Source: a virus
Direction: 5' to 3' (one strand)
DNA length: 31,574 nucleotides
Virus record (IMG/VR): IMGVR_UViG_3300036781_000512
Coordinates: 1 to 31,574 of that record
The notes beneath the pieces were generated by a model. The model saw only the letters and a program-made list of their open reading frames with translations, was not told the DNA's origin and did no database searches. The translations under genes were made by a program, and so were the position numbers. Positions 21,987 to 29,683 of the stretch are shown in pieces; the stretch's first letter is position 1; each line of letters begins with the position of its first letter.

Positions 21987-23206
21987 GCACGAATGTTCCA
22001 CCGATCGTCTGGGAGGCCACCGGTCCGGTCCTGCCCGACGAATCCGCGGTGCTCGCGGGAGTCCAGGCGGACGTCAACACGGCGTTCGGGGGCGGCGTAA
22101 ACCCCGGCCTGAACACGCCCCAGGGGCAATTGAGCCAGTCGGAGGCTGCGATCATCGCGGACAAGAACGCGCAGGTCGCGCTTCTCACCAACCAGGTCAA
22201 CCCCGACTATGCCGACGGCCGCTTCCAGGACGGTATCGGCCGGATTTACTTCATTGACCGGATCCCGTCGATGGCAACGGTCGTCACCGCAACCTGCTTT
22301 GGCGCCGCCAATACCCTGATCCCTGCCGGCAGCACGGCGACCGACACCTCGGGCAATGTCTACGCGGCCAATGCTGACATCACGATCGACGCCACCGGCC
22401 AGACCGATGGGTCTTTCCAGTGCCTGATCACCGGTCCGATTGCCTGCCCCGCCACCACGCTCACGACCATCCGAAGCGCGATCCCCGGCTGGGACCGCAT
22501 TTCGAACGCCGCCGACGGGGTTGTGGGCCGCAATATCGAAAACCGAGCGGACTTCGAGTGGAAGCGCCGCAATTCGGTGGCAAAGAACAGTGTCAACGTC
22601 AATGGCGCAGTTCTCGGCGCACTCCTCGACCAGAACGTGGTGCCCGGGGTCGTCGACGCCTATGTCTTCGACAACGGCAAGAACACCTCGGTAACGAAAG
22701 GCTCGACCAGCGTCGTCATCGGGCCGCATTCCTTGTACGTCTGCGTCAGCGGCGGCCAGGCAGCGGATATCGCAGAGGCGATCTGGAACAACACGTCCGG
22801 CGGCTGCGATTTCAACGGGACCACCACGCACACCGTTGTCGACACCAACTACGAAGTTCCGCAGCCGAGCTATGTCATCGCGTGGACGACCGCCACCGCG
22901 ACGCCGATCTGGTTTGCCGTGCAGATCAGCAGCAACCCGAATCTGCCGGCAAACATCATCACCCTGGTGCAGGACGCCATCCTCTCGGTCTTCAATGGCC
23001 AGACCGGCGGCCAGCGCGCGCGCATCGGTTCCACGGTATTCGCCAGCAAATTCTACGCGGCGGTGGCGGCCGTCGACGAGAACGTAAACATCGTGAGCCT
23101 CCTGGTTGGCCTCTCCACAGGCGACAGGACCCATACCTCCGTCACCGTGGGCATCGATCAAATCCCGACCACCGGTACCGCAAATATCGGGGTTGCCCTG
23201 GTCTGA
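21983..23206 (+). CDS. Baseplate J-like protein
   Basis: A 407-residue wedge protein (gpJ/gp6 family). The start is TTG 21983, because the frame has no ATG there and a perfect ribosome site (caaggagtcgcgt) precedes it; the stop of the gp25-like gene overlaps it. The product begins MSTNVPPIVWEATGPVLPDE. The family core is SAIPGWDRISNAADGVVGRN followed by ENRADFEWKRRNSVAKNSVN, and the end VAAVDENVNIVSLLVGLST is also typical. The J-like wedges connect the hub to tail fibres and trigger sheath contraction. The TGATG overlap with the next gene indicates coupling. Confidence 0.88.
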   Translation: MSTNVPPIVWEATGPVLPDESAVLAGVQADVNTAFGGGVNPGLNTPQGQLSQSEAAIIADKNAQVALLTNQVNPDYADGRFQDGIGRIYFIDRIPSMATVVTATCFGAANTLIPAGSTATDTSGNVYAANADITIDATGQTDGSFQCLITGPIACPATTLTTIRSAIPGWDRISNAADGVVGRNIENRADFEWKRRNSVAKNSVNVNGAVLGALLDQNVVPGVVDAYVFDNGKNTSVTKGSTSVVIGPHSLYVCVSGGQAADIAEAIWNNTSGGCDFNGTTTHTVVDTNYEVPQPSYVIAWTTATATPIWFAVQISSNPNLPANIITLVQDAILSVFNGQTGGQRARIGSTVFASKFYAAVAAVDENVNIVSLLVGLSTGDRTHTSVTVGIDQIPTTGTANIGVALV

Positions 23207-23883
23207 TGGAAAACTGGCTCGACACCATCGAGGCCCAGTACGGGAACTCGCCGACGATCATGGGGATGATCGAGTCGTTCAACGACGCGCTCGACCCAAC
23301 CGCTGATATCGACGCGTTCTACGAACAGATATGGAACGTGCTTTCGGCCAACACCTACGGGCTGGACGTCTGGGGAAAGATAGTCGGGGTTTCCCGACTC
23401 CTCCAAGTCATCCCCGAGCTGCAATTCTTCGGCTTTCACGAGGCCTATACAGGGGTGTCGCCGACCGACCCCACCCCTTTCGGTACCGGGACGTTCAATA
23501 GCGCCGACAACGCCACCCAGGTCTATTCCCTGCCAAATGAGCAGTACCGGCAGTTGATTCTGCTCAAGGCGATGTCGAACATCACCAACGGCACGATACC
23601 AGGCATCAACCTGCTGCTGCGATTCCAGTTTGGAGCGCGCGGCCGCGCCTACGTGCAGAAGACCGGGACGATGGAATTGACCTTCGTTTTCGAATTCTTC
23701 CTCACGAACGTCGAACTCGCGATTCTCCTCAATAGCGGGGCGATTCCCCGCCCCTCTGGCGTCGAGGTTCGGATCGAGCAATTGAACCCCGGCCTTACCT
23801 TCGGTTTCGCCGAAGCCGATTCTTTCGCGCCATTCAACGTCGGCACGTTCTTCCCCGCCTCCGGGCTCGAAGACGCCACCTGA
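23206..23883 (+). CDS. Baseplate/tail protein, DUF2612 family
   Basis: A 225-residue protein with the DUF2612 pattern: WLDTIEAQYGNSPTIMGMIE, YEQIWNVLSANTYGLDVWGK followed by IVGVSR, and then YSLPNEQYRQLILLKAMSNI. It occupies the place of gpI in P2-like phages, between J and the tail fibre, and likely links the wedge to the fibre. The start is the ATG that overlaps the J stop by one base. It is the last gene before a strong terminator, so it ends the baseplate transcript segment. Confidence 0.85.
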   Translation: MENWLDTIEAQYGNSPTIMGMIESFNDALDPTADIDAFYEQIWNVLSANTYGLDVWGKIVGVSRLLQVIPELQFFGFHEAYTGVSPTDPTPFGTGTFNSADNATQVYSLPNEQYRQLILLKAMSNITNGTIPGINLLLRFQFGARGRAYVQKTGTMELTFVFEFFLTNVELAILLNSGAIPRPSGVEVRIEQLNPGLTFGFAEADSFAPFNVGTFFPASGLEDAT

Positions 23884-23899
23884 TTTCCGATTGCCCTAT

Positions 23900-23930
23900 T
23901 GAGCCCGCCGCGTGCGGGCTTTTTGTTTTG
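23900..23930 (+). terminator. Hairpin terminator upstream of tail fibre gene
   Basis: AGCCCGC at 23902-23908 and GCGGGCT at 23914-23920 flank a 5-base loop and are followed by TTTTTGTTTT. It has the same stem sequence as the hairpin before the tube gene (15965). Confidence 0.82.
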
Positions 23931-23941
23931 AAAGGTCTTCC

Positions 23942-25402
23942 ATGCAACTCAGTGGCCTTGCCTCGCTGATCAAGGTAATTTTCGCCTCTTCGGGGACGAA
24001 AAACACGATCCCCGATAACCATTCCAGCGTACCCACGCCTGCGAATGCGGCAAACGATACGGGCTTCCCGTCGATCACGATGACCCCGGTGTCGGCCGGT
24101 GGTATCCCGCCTTTTGGCGCGGACATGAATGGTGTTCTCTTCGCCCTTGCGAACGCCCTCCAATCGCTTCAGTCGGGTGCGGTCTACGCCTATGACTCCA
24201 CTTTTTCGGCCGCGATCGGCGGCTATGCCAAAGGCGCCCTGCTCCTGAAGGCCACCGGCGCCGGCTACTGGGTTTCGACCGCCGACAACAACGCTACGAA
24301 CCCGGATTCGGGCGGTGCGAACTGGGTGGACCTGGCGGCTTTCCTGAGCGCCCTGGGAAAATACGTCGACGTCCTCCCCACGGGGTCGGCAAATGTGATG
24401 ACGTCATCGATCACGCTGCCGACCCTGAACGCGGCGTTCGCGGGCGCACCGGTCTATGTACGGGCGATCGGCGCGAACACCATCGCCAATCCGACGTATG
24501 CAGGAAAAACGATCGTCAAGGGTGCGGGTGCTGCGCTGATTTCGGGAGACATCGCGGGTGCCGGTCACTGGCTGACCCTGGAATATGACGCCACGTTCGA
24601 CCAGTGGGTGCTGGCGAACCCTGCATTCGGGGTGAGCAGCAACCAACCTCACCAGTTGCAGTCGCTGACCGTCACCCAGGCATCGAATGCGCTGACAGCC
24701 ACATTGGCTGCAAACGTTCTGGACTATCGTAACCCGACCCTGGCCAGCGGGGCGCCGGTGACCCAGGCCAATGCGGCCTTGACCTTCAATCTGCCGGCTA
24801 CGTCGAATCTCGGTATGGTCCTCACCGGGCAGGTCAACCGTATCGTCTTCCTGACGGCCTATAACGGTGGAACGCCCGTGGCCTGCGCCGTGAACATCGC
24901 TGGCGGCGTCTCTCTCGATGAAACGGGGCTCATCAGCCCGACGACCGTCGGCGCATCTTCCAATTCAGCGGGGGTCATTTATTCCCAAAGCGCGGTTGCG
25001 GCGAATTCGCCTTATCGCGTCACAGGCTTCGCTGACGTGGTGTTCACCACCGGAACGGGATGGTCGACGCCTACGGTTGTGCAACCGGTAGGCGGCCAGG
25101 CTCTCGCGGCGCTGTCGAGCCTTGGGTATGGGCAGGTCTGGCAGGTCGTGACGCGGACGTCCGGCACGACCTACTACAACACGACCGGAAAGCCGATAGC
25201 CATCAACGGCAACATCAGCTCGAGCGGCTCCGCAGTAGGCAGCATCACGGCGACGGTTGATGGCGTGATGCTTGGGCTGGGCGCTGGCGGTAACTCGTCT
25301 CAGGCTGGCAGCGGAAGCGGATTCGTCATTGTGCCGCCTGGCAAGAGTTATTTGATAACGATTTCCAATGCAGCGTCTACCGCTTTTTACGAACTGCGCT
25401 AA
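23942..25402 (+). CDS. Tail fibre / receptor-binding protein
   Basis: A 486-residue protein after the DUF2612 gene. The N-terminal baseplate-attachment part (about residues 1-130) has the common fibre motif ITMTPVSAGGIPPFGADMNG, then VYAYDSTFSAAIGGYAKGAL and GYWVSTADNNATNPD. The middle is repetitive, Ala/Thr/Asn-rich beta structure. The C-terminal 110 residues (from SLGYGQVWQVVTRTSGTTYY to FVIVPPGKSYLITISNA) form a compact tip that probably binds the host surface. The start is ATG 23942 with gaaaggtcttcc before it; the extension to 23912 runs through the terminator. Confidence 0.82.
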   Translation: MQLSGLASLIKVIFASSGTKNTIPDNHSSVPTPANAANDTGFPSITMTPVSAGGIPPFGADMNGVLFALANALQSLQSGAVYAYDSTFSAAIGGYAKGALLLKATGAGYWVSTADNNATNPDSGGANWVDLAAFLSALGKYVDVLPTGSANVMTSSITLPTLNAAFAGAPVYVRAIGANTIANPTYAGKTIVKGAGAALISGDIAGAGHWLTLEYDATFDQWVLANPAFGVSSNQPHQLQSLTVTQASNALTATLAANVLDYRNPTLASGAPVTQANAALTFNLPATSNLGMVLTGQVNRIVFLTAYNGGTPVACAVNIAGGVSLDETGLISPTTVGASSNSAGVIYSQSAVAANSPYRVTGFADVVFTTGTGWSTPTVVQPVGGQALAALSSLGYGQVWQVVTRTSGTTYYNTTGKPIAINGNISSSGSAVGSITATVDGVMLGLGAGGNSSQAGSGSGFVIVPPGKSYLITISNAASTAFYELR

Positions 25403-25411
25403 AGGATCATC

Positions 25412-25900
25412 ATGCCCAATTTTCGAGACCCAGAAGGCGGTTTGCATTTTTTGTCCGACGAAGACATTGCAAACGGCGGTCAATCCCTCCTGCCCACCGG
25501 GAGCGCCGAAGTCTCTGCCCCGGAAGAGGCCGTCATCACACTCGCGCAAGCGCAATTGCAAAAGATGAGTGACCTCACGGCAGCCTATGCCGCGGCCATT
25601 GCCCAGCCAGTGTCTTTCACAACCTCTGCGGGCGTGACGAAGACGTACCAGGCAGACCCAACGAGCGTCAACAACCTGGCGTACATGCGCGCGGCCTATC
25701 CGACGCAGGAATCACTGCCGGCCGGCTTTTACTGGAAGTCCTCGGACAACAGCCGAGTGCCTTTCACCATCGCCGACATGGCCGGCCTGGCCAAGGTGAT
25801 GGGCGATCAGGGGTTTGCCGCCTTCGATCACCTCGATGCGAAAAAGAATGCGGTTCTCGCTGCTACCACGGTAGAGCAAGTCGCGGGGGTGACATGGTAG
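25412..25900 (+). CDS. Fibre-associated protein, DUF4376-like
   Basis: A 162-residue protein 9 bases after the fibre gene, with ribosome site aaaggatcatc. It begins MPNFRDPEGGLHFLSDEDIA, as tail fibre assembly or fibre-partner proteins do. Its C-terminal 90 residues resemble DUF4376: FTTSAGVTKTYQADPTSVNN, GFYWKSSDNSRVPFTIADMA, then a helix and AVLAATTVEQVAGVTW. It is probably a chaperone or minor component of the fibre. The last codons overlap the next gene by 7 bases. Confidence 0.72.
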   Translation: MPNFRDPEGGLHFLSDEDIANGGQSLLPTGSAEVSAPEEAVITLAQAQLQKMSDLTAAYAAAIAQPVSFTTSAGVTKTYQADPTSVNNLAYMRAAYPTQESLPAGFYWKSSDNSRVPFTIADMAGLAKVMGDQGFAAFDHLDAKKNAVLAATTVEQVAGVTW

Positions 25901-26205
25901 CCAAAAAGCCGGAGGAACCCGATCAAGGCACCCGCTTCAGGCTGAACAAAGAAGTGAGCATCACCGACATCGTAACCATCGTCATCGCCACGTCGGCGCT
26001 GTTCGGCGCCTATCACAACCTCGACAACCGAACGCAAATTCTCGAGACGACGAACGTTGCGCAGCAGGCGACCGACAAGCGTCAGGACGATGAGGCGCAG
26101 CGCACGCGCGACCACATCGACGCCGGCCTGTCGAAATTGAATGACAAGCTGGACAGATTGCTGGAGCGCCAGCCGATCGCCGTGGTGCCGCAGCCGGGCC
26201 GTTGA
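25894..26205 (+). CDS. Membrane protein with periplasmic coiled coil (holin or inner spanin candidate)
   Basis: A 103-residue protein. Charged residues 1-20 are followed by one membrane helix (ITDIVTIVIATSALFGAYHN, about 23-42). A polar coiled coil runs over 43-92 (DDEAQRTRDHIDAGLSKLND, KLDRLLERQ), and a short Pro-rich end follows. One N-terminal helix plus a coiled coil is the plan of an inner-membrane spanin (Rz), and it is also seen in some holin accessory proteins. It overlaps the fibre partner gene by 7 bases and is separated from the endolysin by a terminator. Function is inferred only from topology and place. Confidence 0.65.
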   Translation: MVAKKPEEPDQGTRFRLNKEVSITDIVTIVIATSALFGAYHNLDNRTQILETTNVAQQATDKRQDDEAQRTRDHIDAGLSKLNDKLDRLLERQPIAVVPQPGR

Positions 26206-26224
26206 CCGATTCGCCCGCTTAACC

Positions 26225-26252
26225 AGGCCGCCCATGGGCGGCCTTTTCTTTT
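26225..26252 (+). terminator. Palindromic hairpin terminator upstream of endolysin
   Basis: The 20-base perfect palindrome AGGCCGCCCATGGGCGGCCT at 26225-26244 is followed by TTTTCTTTT. It lies 10 bases before the endolysin start. Confidence 0.78.
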
Positions 26253-26260
26253 GGACTTCC

Positions 26261-26980
26261 ATGCTGACACAAGATTTGCTGCGTCGCATCTTCCCTACGA
26301 CTTCGCCGGCGCGGCTGGCCTTGTTCGTCGAACCGTTCAATATCACCATTGCCGAAGCCAAGATCGACACGTCGAAGCGCCTTGCCGCCTTCCTTGCGCA
26401 GGTCGGCCACGAGTCCGCGCGGTTGGTCTACATGGAAGAGATTGCCAGCGGTGTCGCCTACAACGGCCGCGCTGACCTCGGCAACACGAAGCCGGAAGCC
26501 CTGAAATGGAGCCGCGGCAATCCTGGTCCGTACTTCAAGGGTCATGGGCCATTCCAGATCACCGGCTTCGACAACCATGCCGCATGCGGCGTCGCGCTGC
26601 ATCCGGATGACCCCGAAATATTCCTGCGCGACCCGCGGACGCTTTGCGTGCCCCTGGATGGCATGCGCTCCGCAGGTTGGTTTTGGGGCGTCCATCACCT
26701 GAACGCGCCGGCGGATGCCGATGACTTCGACGGTGTATGCGACCTGGTCAATCGGGGGCGCAAGACCGTCGCGATCGGCGACTCGAACGGCTATGCCGAC
26801 CGTCTGGCGCTCTGGAAGGCTGCGCGCGCCGCCCTGGGTATCGCGGCGGCCGAGCCGCCGCAGGCACCGGCACCGCCGCCATCGAGCGATAACCCCGCCG
26901 CCAACATCACCAGCGACGTCGTCGAGCGCGCACTGCAGGCCTTGCATATGGAGAAACCCGATGGACTCGCAAACCCCTGA
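26261..26980 (+). CDS. Endolysin, glycoside hydrolase family 19
   Basis: A 239-residue GH19 (chitinase-like) muramidase that cuts host peptidoglycan at lysis. Family features are FLAQVGHESARLVYMEEI with the likely catalytic Glu after Gly-His, GRADLGNTKPEALKW, and YFKGHGPFQITGFDNHAACG; the last is the usual KGRG-IQITG-NY segment with a Lys-Gly-His-Gly variant. An Ala/Pro linker from about residue 203 leads to a short helical C-terminus. There is no signal peptide or anchor, so it needs a holin. The start is ATG 26261 after the terminator; longer upstream starts would cross the hairpin. Confidence 0.87.
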   Translation: MLTQDLLRRIFPTTSPARLALFVEPFNITIAEAKIDTSKRLAAFLAQVGHESARLVYMEEIASGVAYNGRADLGNTKPEALKWSRGNPGPYFKGHGPFQITGFDNHAACGVALHPDDPEIFLRDPRTLCVPLDGMRSAGWFWGVHHLNAPADADDFDGVCDLVNRGRKTVAIGDSNGYADRLALWKAARAALGIAAAEPPQAPAPPPSSDNPAANITSDVVERALQALHMEKPDGLANP

Positions 26981-27260
26981 TCTCGTACCGGCCGCTGCGC
27001 CGGTACCGCCCGTCACCACGCTGCCATCCGATGCCCCCTGGTGGGCGCGCTGGATGGTCGCGAACGCTCGCGAGGCCGTGAACTGGTGGTCGGTTCGCTG
27101 GCCGCTGATTTGCGCCTTTGGCTGCGAGGTCTACGCCGCTTACGGCGACCAGATCATCGCCTACATCCCCGTCTCCTGGAGACCGCACATAGCCGCGGCG
27201 GCCTTCCTCGTCGGAGTCTTCCTGCGGCTGAAACGCCAACTTCCCAAGGATCCAAAATGA
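26961..27260 (+). CDS. Holin-like small membrane protein
   Basis: A 99-residue protein overlapping the endolysin end by 20 bases, with ribosome site tatggagaaacccg inside that gene. After a Pro-rich cytoplasmic start come two hydrophobic segments, WWSVRWPLICAFGCEVYAAY (about 42-61) and HIAAAAFLVGVFLRL (about 77-91). The protein ends in a basic tail (RLKRQLPKDPK). Size, two helices, basic end and the position next to the endolysin fit a class II holin or holin-like protein. I cannot name a family with certainty. Confidence 0.75.
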   Translation: MDSQTPDLVPAAAPVPPVTTLPSDAPWWARWMVANAREAVNWWSVRWPLICAFGCEVYAAYGDQIIAYIPVSWRPHIAAAAFLVGVFLRLKRQLPKDPK

Positions 27261-27667
27261 AATTCAAGCTCTTGCTCGCCTCGGCGCTGGTCGCCGCCTC
27301 GATGTGCCTCACCGCCTGCGCATCCGCACAGTCGACCCCCACCCCGGAGGCCGCCGCGCAGTCGGTCTCTTCGATCACCGGCGCTGACCTGGATGCCGCG
27401 GTCGGGATCGCCACCGCCAATGGTGACACCATCGGCGCCGCCTGCTATACCGCCCTGAAAAAGCATCTGGGCGAGGCGCCCGCGCAGCCGGCCGTCGCCG
27501 GCGTCTTCAGTGCCTTCGAGGTCGCGCGCACGAAGGTCAATACCTTCGCAGCGGGTGTGCCGCAGGACGTGCATATTGCCTGCGCGCCGGTGGTCCTCGA
27601 CGCCCAGGCGACTTTGCTGCGTCTGGGTGTGATCAGCGCTGGCGCCAAGCTTCTGCCACTGCCGTGA
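27257..27667 (+). CDS. Predicted lipoprotein in the lysis cassette
   Basis: A 136-residue protein with a lipoprotein signal: MKFKLLLASALVAASMC, then LTAC with the lipid-bearing Cys at residue 21. Ala at +2 predicts outer-membrane sorting. The mature part is Ala-rich and helical with three more Cys-containing stretches (GAACYTALKKHLGE, DVHIACAPVV). The ATG overlaps the holin-like stop (ATGA), and the lipase start overlaps its stop, so all three are coupled. An outer-membrane spanin is possible but the protein is longer than usual. A phage-exclusion lipoprotein is an alternative. Confidence 0.72.
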   Translation: MKFKLLLASALVAASMCLTACASAQSTPTPEAAAQSVSSITGADLDAAVGIATANGDTIGAACYTALKKHLGEAPAQPAVAGVFSAFEVARTKVNTFAAGVPQDVHIACAPVVLDAQATLLRLGVISAGAKLLPLP

Positions 27668-28302
27668 GCGACGCGGATCTCGCCAAGGTCTGCGCGGACC
27701 TCTACGACGCGCCGGCCGGCGCCCCAGGCACCTATGAGGTCCAGGGGATTGTCTTCTCGGTGGCGGAGGTCGCTGGCACGATGGTCGTGTGCTTTCGCGG
27801 CAGCCTCTCCCGCGAGGACTGGCTCGACGACTTCAACGCGCTCCCGGTTTTCGACAATGACATCGGGTTTGTCCATCGCGGTTTCTACGAGGGCATGCGC
27901 GCGGCCTTCGCGGCGATCGAGCCGCTGCTGGGTACAAAGCCCATTCTTGTCACCGGGCACTCGCTCGGCGGCGCCCGCGCCCGGATATTCGCCGGCTTGG
28001 CGATCGCCGCGCGCTTGCCGCTCGCCCGGGTGGTGACTTTCGGCGCGCCGCGGCCGGGGTTCATCAATCTCCGCCGGCTGATCGAAAAGACGGGTGTCCC
28101 GCACGTCAGTTACCGGAATCGCAACGACCCGGTACCGCTGGTGCCGATCCCAATCCCGTTTTTCCCATGGGAGCATACCGAAGACGCCTGGATCACAGTC
28201 GACGCGGCGCCGGCGGATGACGACATCGAACCGCTGCGGGATCACCACATCGCGTTGTACCAACAGGGGGTACTGCAGTTGCCCCCGCAGATCGCGCAAT
28301 AG
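27664..28302 (+). CDS. Class 3 lipase-like hydrolase
   Basis: A 212-residue alpha/beta hydrolase of the lipase class 3 (Lipase_3) type. The nucleophile motif is VTGHSLGGA with Ser100. The likely acid is Asp155 in YRNRNDPVPLVP, and the likely His is 194 or 195 in DHHIALY. The oxyanion strand VVCFRGS (41-47) and ALPVFDNDIGFVHRGFYEG match family lipases. GTG 27664 overlaps the lipoprotein stop (GTGA). There is no signal peptide, so a membrane or periplasmic target would need lysis or holin passage. Placed in a lysis cassette without clear spanins, it may attack membrane lipids at lysis. Confidence 0.85.
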   Translation: MSDADLAKVCADLYDAPAGAPGTYEVQGIVFSVAEVAGTMVVCFRGSLSREDWLDDFNALPVFDNDIGFVHRGFYEGMRAAFAAIEPLLGTKPILVTGHSLGGARARIFAGLAIAARLPLARVVTFGAPRPGFINLRRLIEKTGVPHVSYRNRNDPVPLVPIPIPFFPWEHTEDAWITVDAAPADDDIEPLRDHHIALYQQGVLQLPPQIAQ

Positions 28303-28313
28303 CTGACGTCAGC

Positions 28314-28514
28314 ATGAGCAGCCCAACCTTCTGCTGGCACTGCCGCAGCGCGCTGGCGGTCGTCGGCGGGAATTTGGTCTTTGAAATCGTCTACGTGCAG
28401 GGCGCCTATCGCACGGTGCACAGGAGCTGCGCCGAGACGCTTGAGGAAGATAACACCCTGGTCACGCCCCATATTTTTCCGGAGGGGCCCGATTTTTACA
28501 AAAGTTACGACTGA
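28314..28514 (+). CDS. Small Cys-His protein, putative zinc binding
   Basis: A 66-residue protein with CWHC at residues 7-10 and HRSC at 36-39, a Cys-X2-Cys / His-X2-Cys pattern suggesting one zinc site. The core GGNLVFEIVYVQGAYRTVHR looks like a folded beta hairpin. It starts 11 bases after the lipase stop with no strong ribosome site (cagctgacgtcagc). No family name is recognised. Its small size, position after the lysis genes and metal motif suggest a host-takeover or regulatory role, but this is a guess. Confidence 0.6.
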   Translation: MSSPTFCWHCRSALAVVGGNLVFEIVYVQGAYRTVHRSCAETLEEDNTLVTPHIFPEGPDFYKSYD

Positions 28515-28558
28515 ACTCTATTCGGCACGCGCAGCCGTTGATGCGCAAGGAGATTTAC

Positions 28559-28822
28559 GTGGAAAAAATGCGAGCAAAAGTACGGGTGACCGGTGTCGAG
28601 GATCAGAACTACGGTGTCAATGGCACCAAGTCGGCGGAGAAGCTGACCTTCACCGGCGTTCCCGCCGGGAAATATCCGGACGACGGCAGCGACGAAAACA
28701 ACACCTTCGCCAAATTCTCGCCGCAGGTCGACATGTCGTTCACTGTCGCCAATCCGGCTCTGTGGGGCGGCTTCAAAGCGGGCGAGGAGTATTACGCCGA
28801 CTTCACGCCGGCGACGACCTGA
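28559..28822 (+). CDS. Small beta-rich phage protein, unknown function
   Basis: An 87-residue protein. The start is GTG 28559, six bases after aaggag; ATG 28541 and ATG 28568 are alternatives. It reads MEKMRAKVRVTGVEDQNYGV, then GVPAGKYPDDGSDENNTFAK, and ends WGGFKAGEEYYADFTPATT. The closing pattern NPALWGGFKAGEEYYADFTP is one I associate with small unnamed phage proteins. It is the last plus-strand gene before a hairpin that separates it from the convergent methyltransferase gene. GC is lower than in the structural genes. Confidence 0.68.
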   Translation: MEKMRAKVRVTGVEDQNYGVNGTKSAEKLTFTGVPAGKYPDDGSDENNTFAKFSPQVDMSFTVANPALWGGFKAGEEYYADFTPATT

Positions 28823-28843
28823 ACAAGCGCGGTTCTGTATCAA

Positions 28844-28864
28844 ACCCCGGCGCAATGCCGGGGT
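28844..28864. terminator. Hairpin between convergent genes
   Basis: ACCCCGGC at 28844-28851 and GCCGGGGT at 28857-28864 form an 8-bp stem with a 5-base loop. It lies between the end of the plus-strand late genes and the end of the minus-strand methyltransferase gene. T-runs are weak on both sides, so termination would be partial and possibly bidirectional. Confidence 0.55.
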
Positions 28865-28893
28865 GCATCAGCCTGTTTTACCAAACTCCCTAC

Positions 28894-29655
28894 TTACTTC
28901 GTCATTTCGACATAGAGATTGAGGCCGATCTGCGTGTCGCGGGTCTCCCGCCCGCGCAGTTCCAGATGTTCGGATTGGCCGTATTCAACGTGCTTGAAGT
29001 CGCGGAAACCGACATGCTTAGCGACAAGCCGCAGCTCCTCTTTCGAATAAAAATGGATGTGATCCCAAATTTCGTAAGCCTCGATCTCGCCAACCATCAC
29101 CTGCGCGGGCAGGTAGTGCTTCTCGAGTACTCCCTCAAGGCAGGGAAACGATAGGCGCAAAATCCCGCCCGGCGCCAGCGCCCGATACATCTCGCTGAGC
29201 ACGAAGATCGACTCGGCCTGCGTCATGTGCTCGATCATGTCCTCGGAATACGCGATCTGCACCGAATTGGATCGGAATGGATGCCGCTCCAACAGGTTGA
29301 CACACGCGTAGCCCGGCCGCTCTTCCGGGCTCAGGTCCACGTTCAGCCAGCCCTCGAGGAAGGTGTTTCCGCAGCCATAGTTGATTCGGCCAGGGTGCTC
29401 CAACTCTGCCGCAACTGGCGGCATGATACCCGCGCTGTTGCGGCGGTCAAGCCAAGCCGCATGTTCCGCGCTGTTGGTGAAGTGCCCAAAGGCCTGCTGC
29501 TTGTCGCCCCAATATGGGCGCTGGCGCAGCAAGTCGATCATTTGCTGTCGGCCCAGCATATTCGCTTGCGGGAGATTCGCAGGCGGGGAAGGCGGCCGCC
29601 AGCGAACGATGTCTATCCCTAGAGCATGCAGCGCATTTTTAATAATTTTTTTCAC
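28894..29655 (-). CDS. Class I SAM-dependent methyltransferase, surface-glycan type
   Basis: A 253-residue methyltransferase. Motif I is NYGCGNTFLEGWLNVDLS (about 92-109), a later motif is FVLSEMYRALAPGGILRLSF (151-170), and a SAM-fold Asp/Glu pair lies in AYSEDMIEHM. The first 20 residues (KKIIKNALHALGIDIVRWRP) resemble the start of lipopolysaccharide and polysaccharide biosynthesis enzymes, so a glycan target is more likely than DNA. GTG 29655 is chosen because the conserved start begins there; upstream codons to 29727 lie within the next gene and look unlike protein. GC is lower than the phage average, a sign of transfer. A lysogenic-conversion enzyme is the best guess. Confidence 0.78.
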   Translation of the reverse strand: MKKIIKNALHALGIDIVRWRPPSPPANLPQANMLGRQQMIDLLRQRPYWGDKQQAFGHFTNSAEHAAWLDRRNSAGIMPPVAAELEHPGRINYGCGNTFLEGWLNVDLSPEERPGYACVNLLERHPFRSNSVQIAYSEDMIEHMTQAESIFVLSEMYRALAPGGILRLSFPCLEGVLEKHYLPAQVMVGEIEAYEIWDHIHFYSKEELRLVAKHVGFRDFKHVEYGQSEHLELRGRETRDTQIGLNLYVEMTK

Positions 29656-29662
29656 GGCGTCG

Positions 29663-29668
29663 ATTATA
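29663..29668 (-). promoter_or_regulatory. Perfect -10 box just upstream of methyltransferase GTG
   Basis: On the minus strand TATAAT ends 7 bases before the GTG start, with no good -35 at 16-18 bases and no ribosome site between. Transcription would begin at or next to the start codon, giving a leaderless message. It lies in an AT-rich patch. Confidence 0.45.
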
Positions 29669-29683
29669 CAGAGCCACGCCCGA

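Noticed and set aside
22420-23205. Upstream extension of the DUF2612 frame
   Set aside because: The stretch before 23206 is Arg/His-rich shadow of the J-like gene. The real start is the ATG overlapping the J stop.
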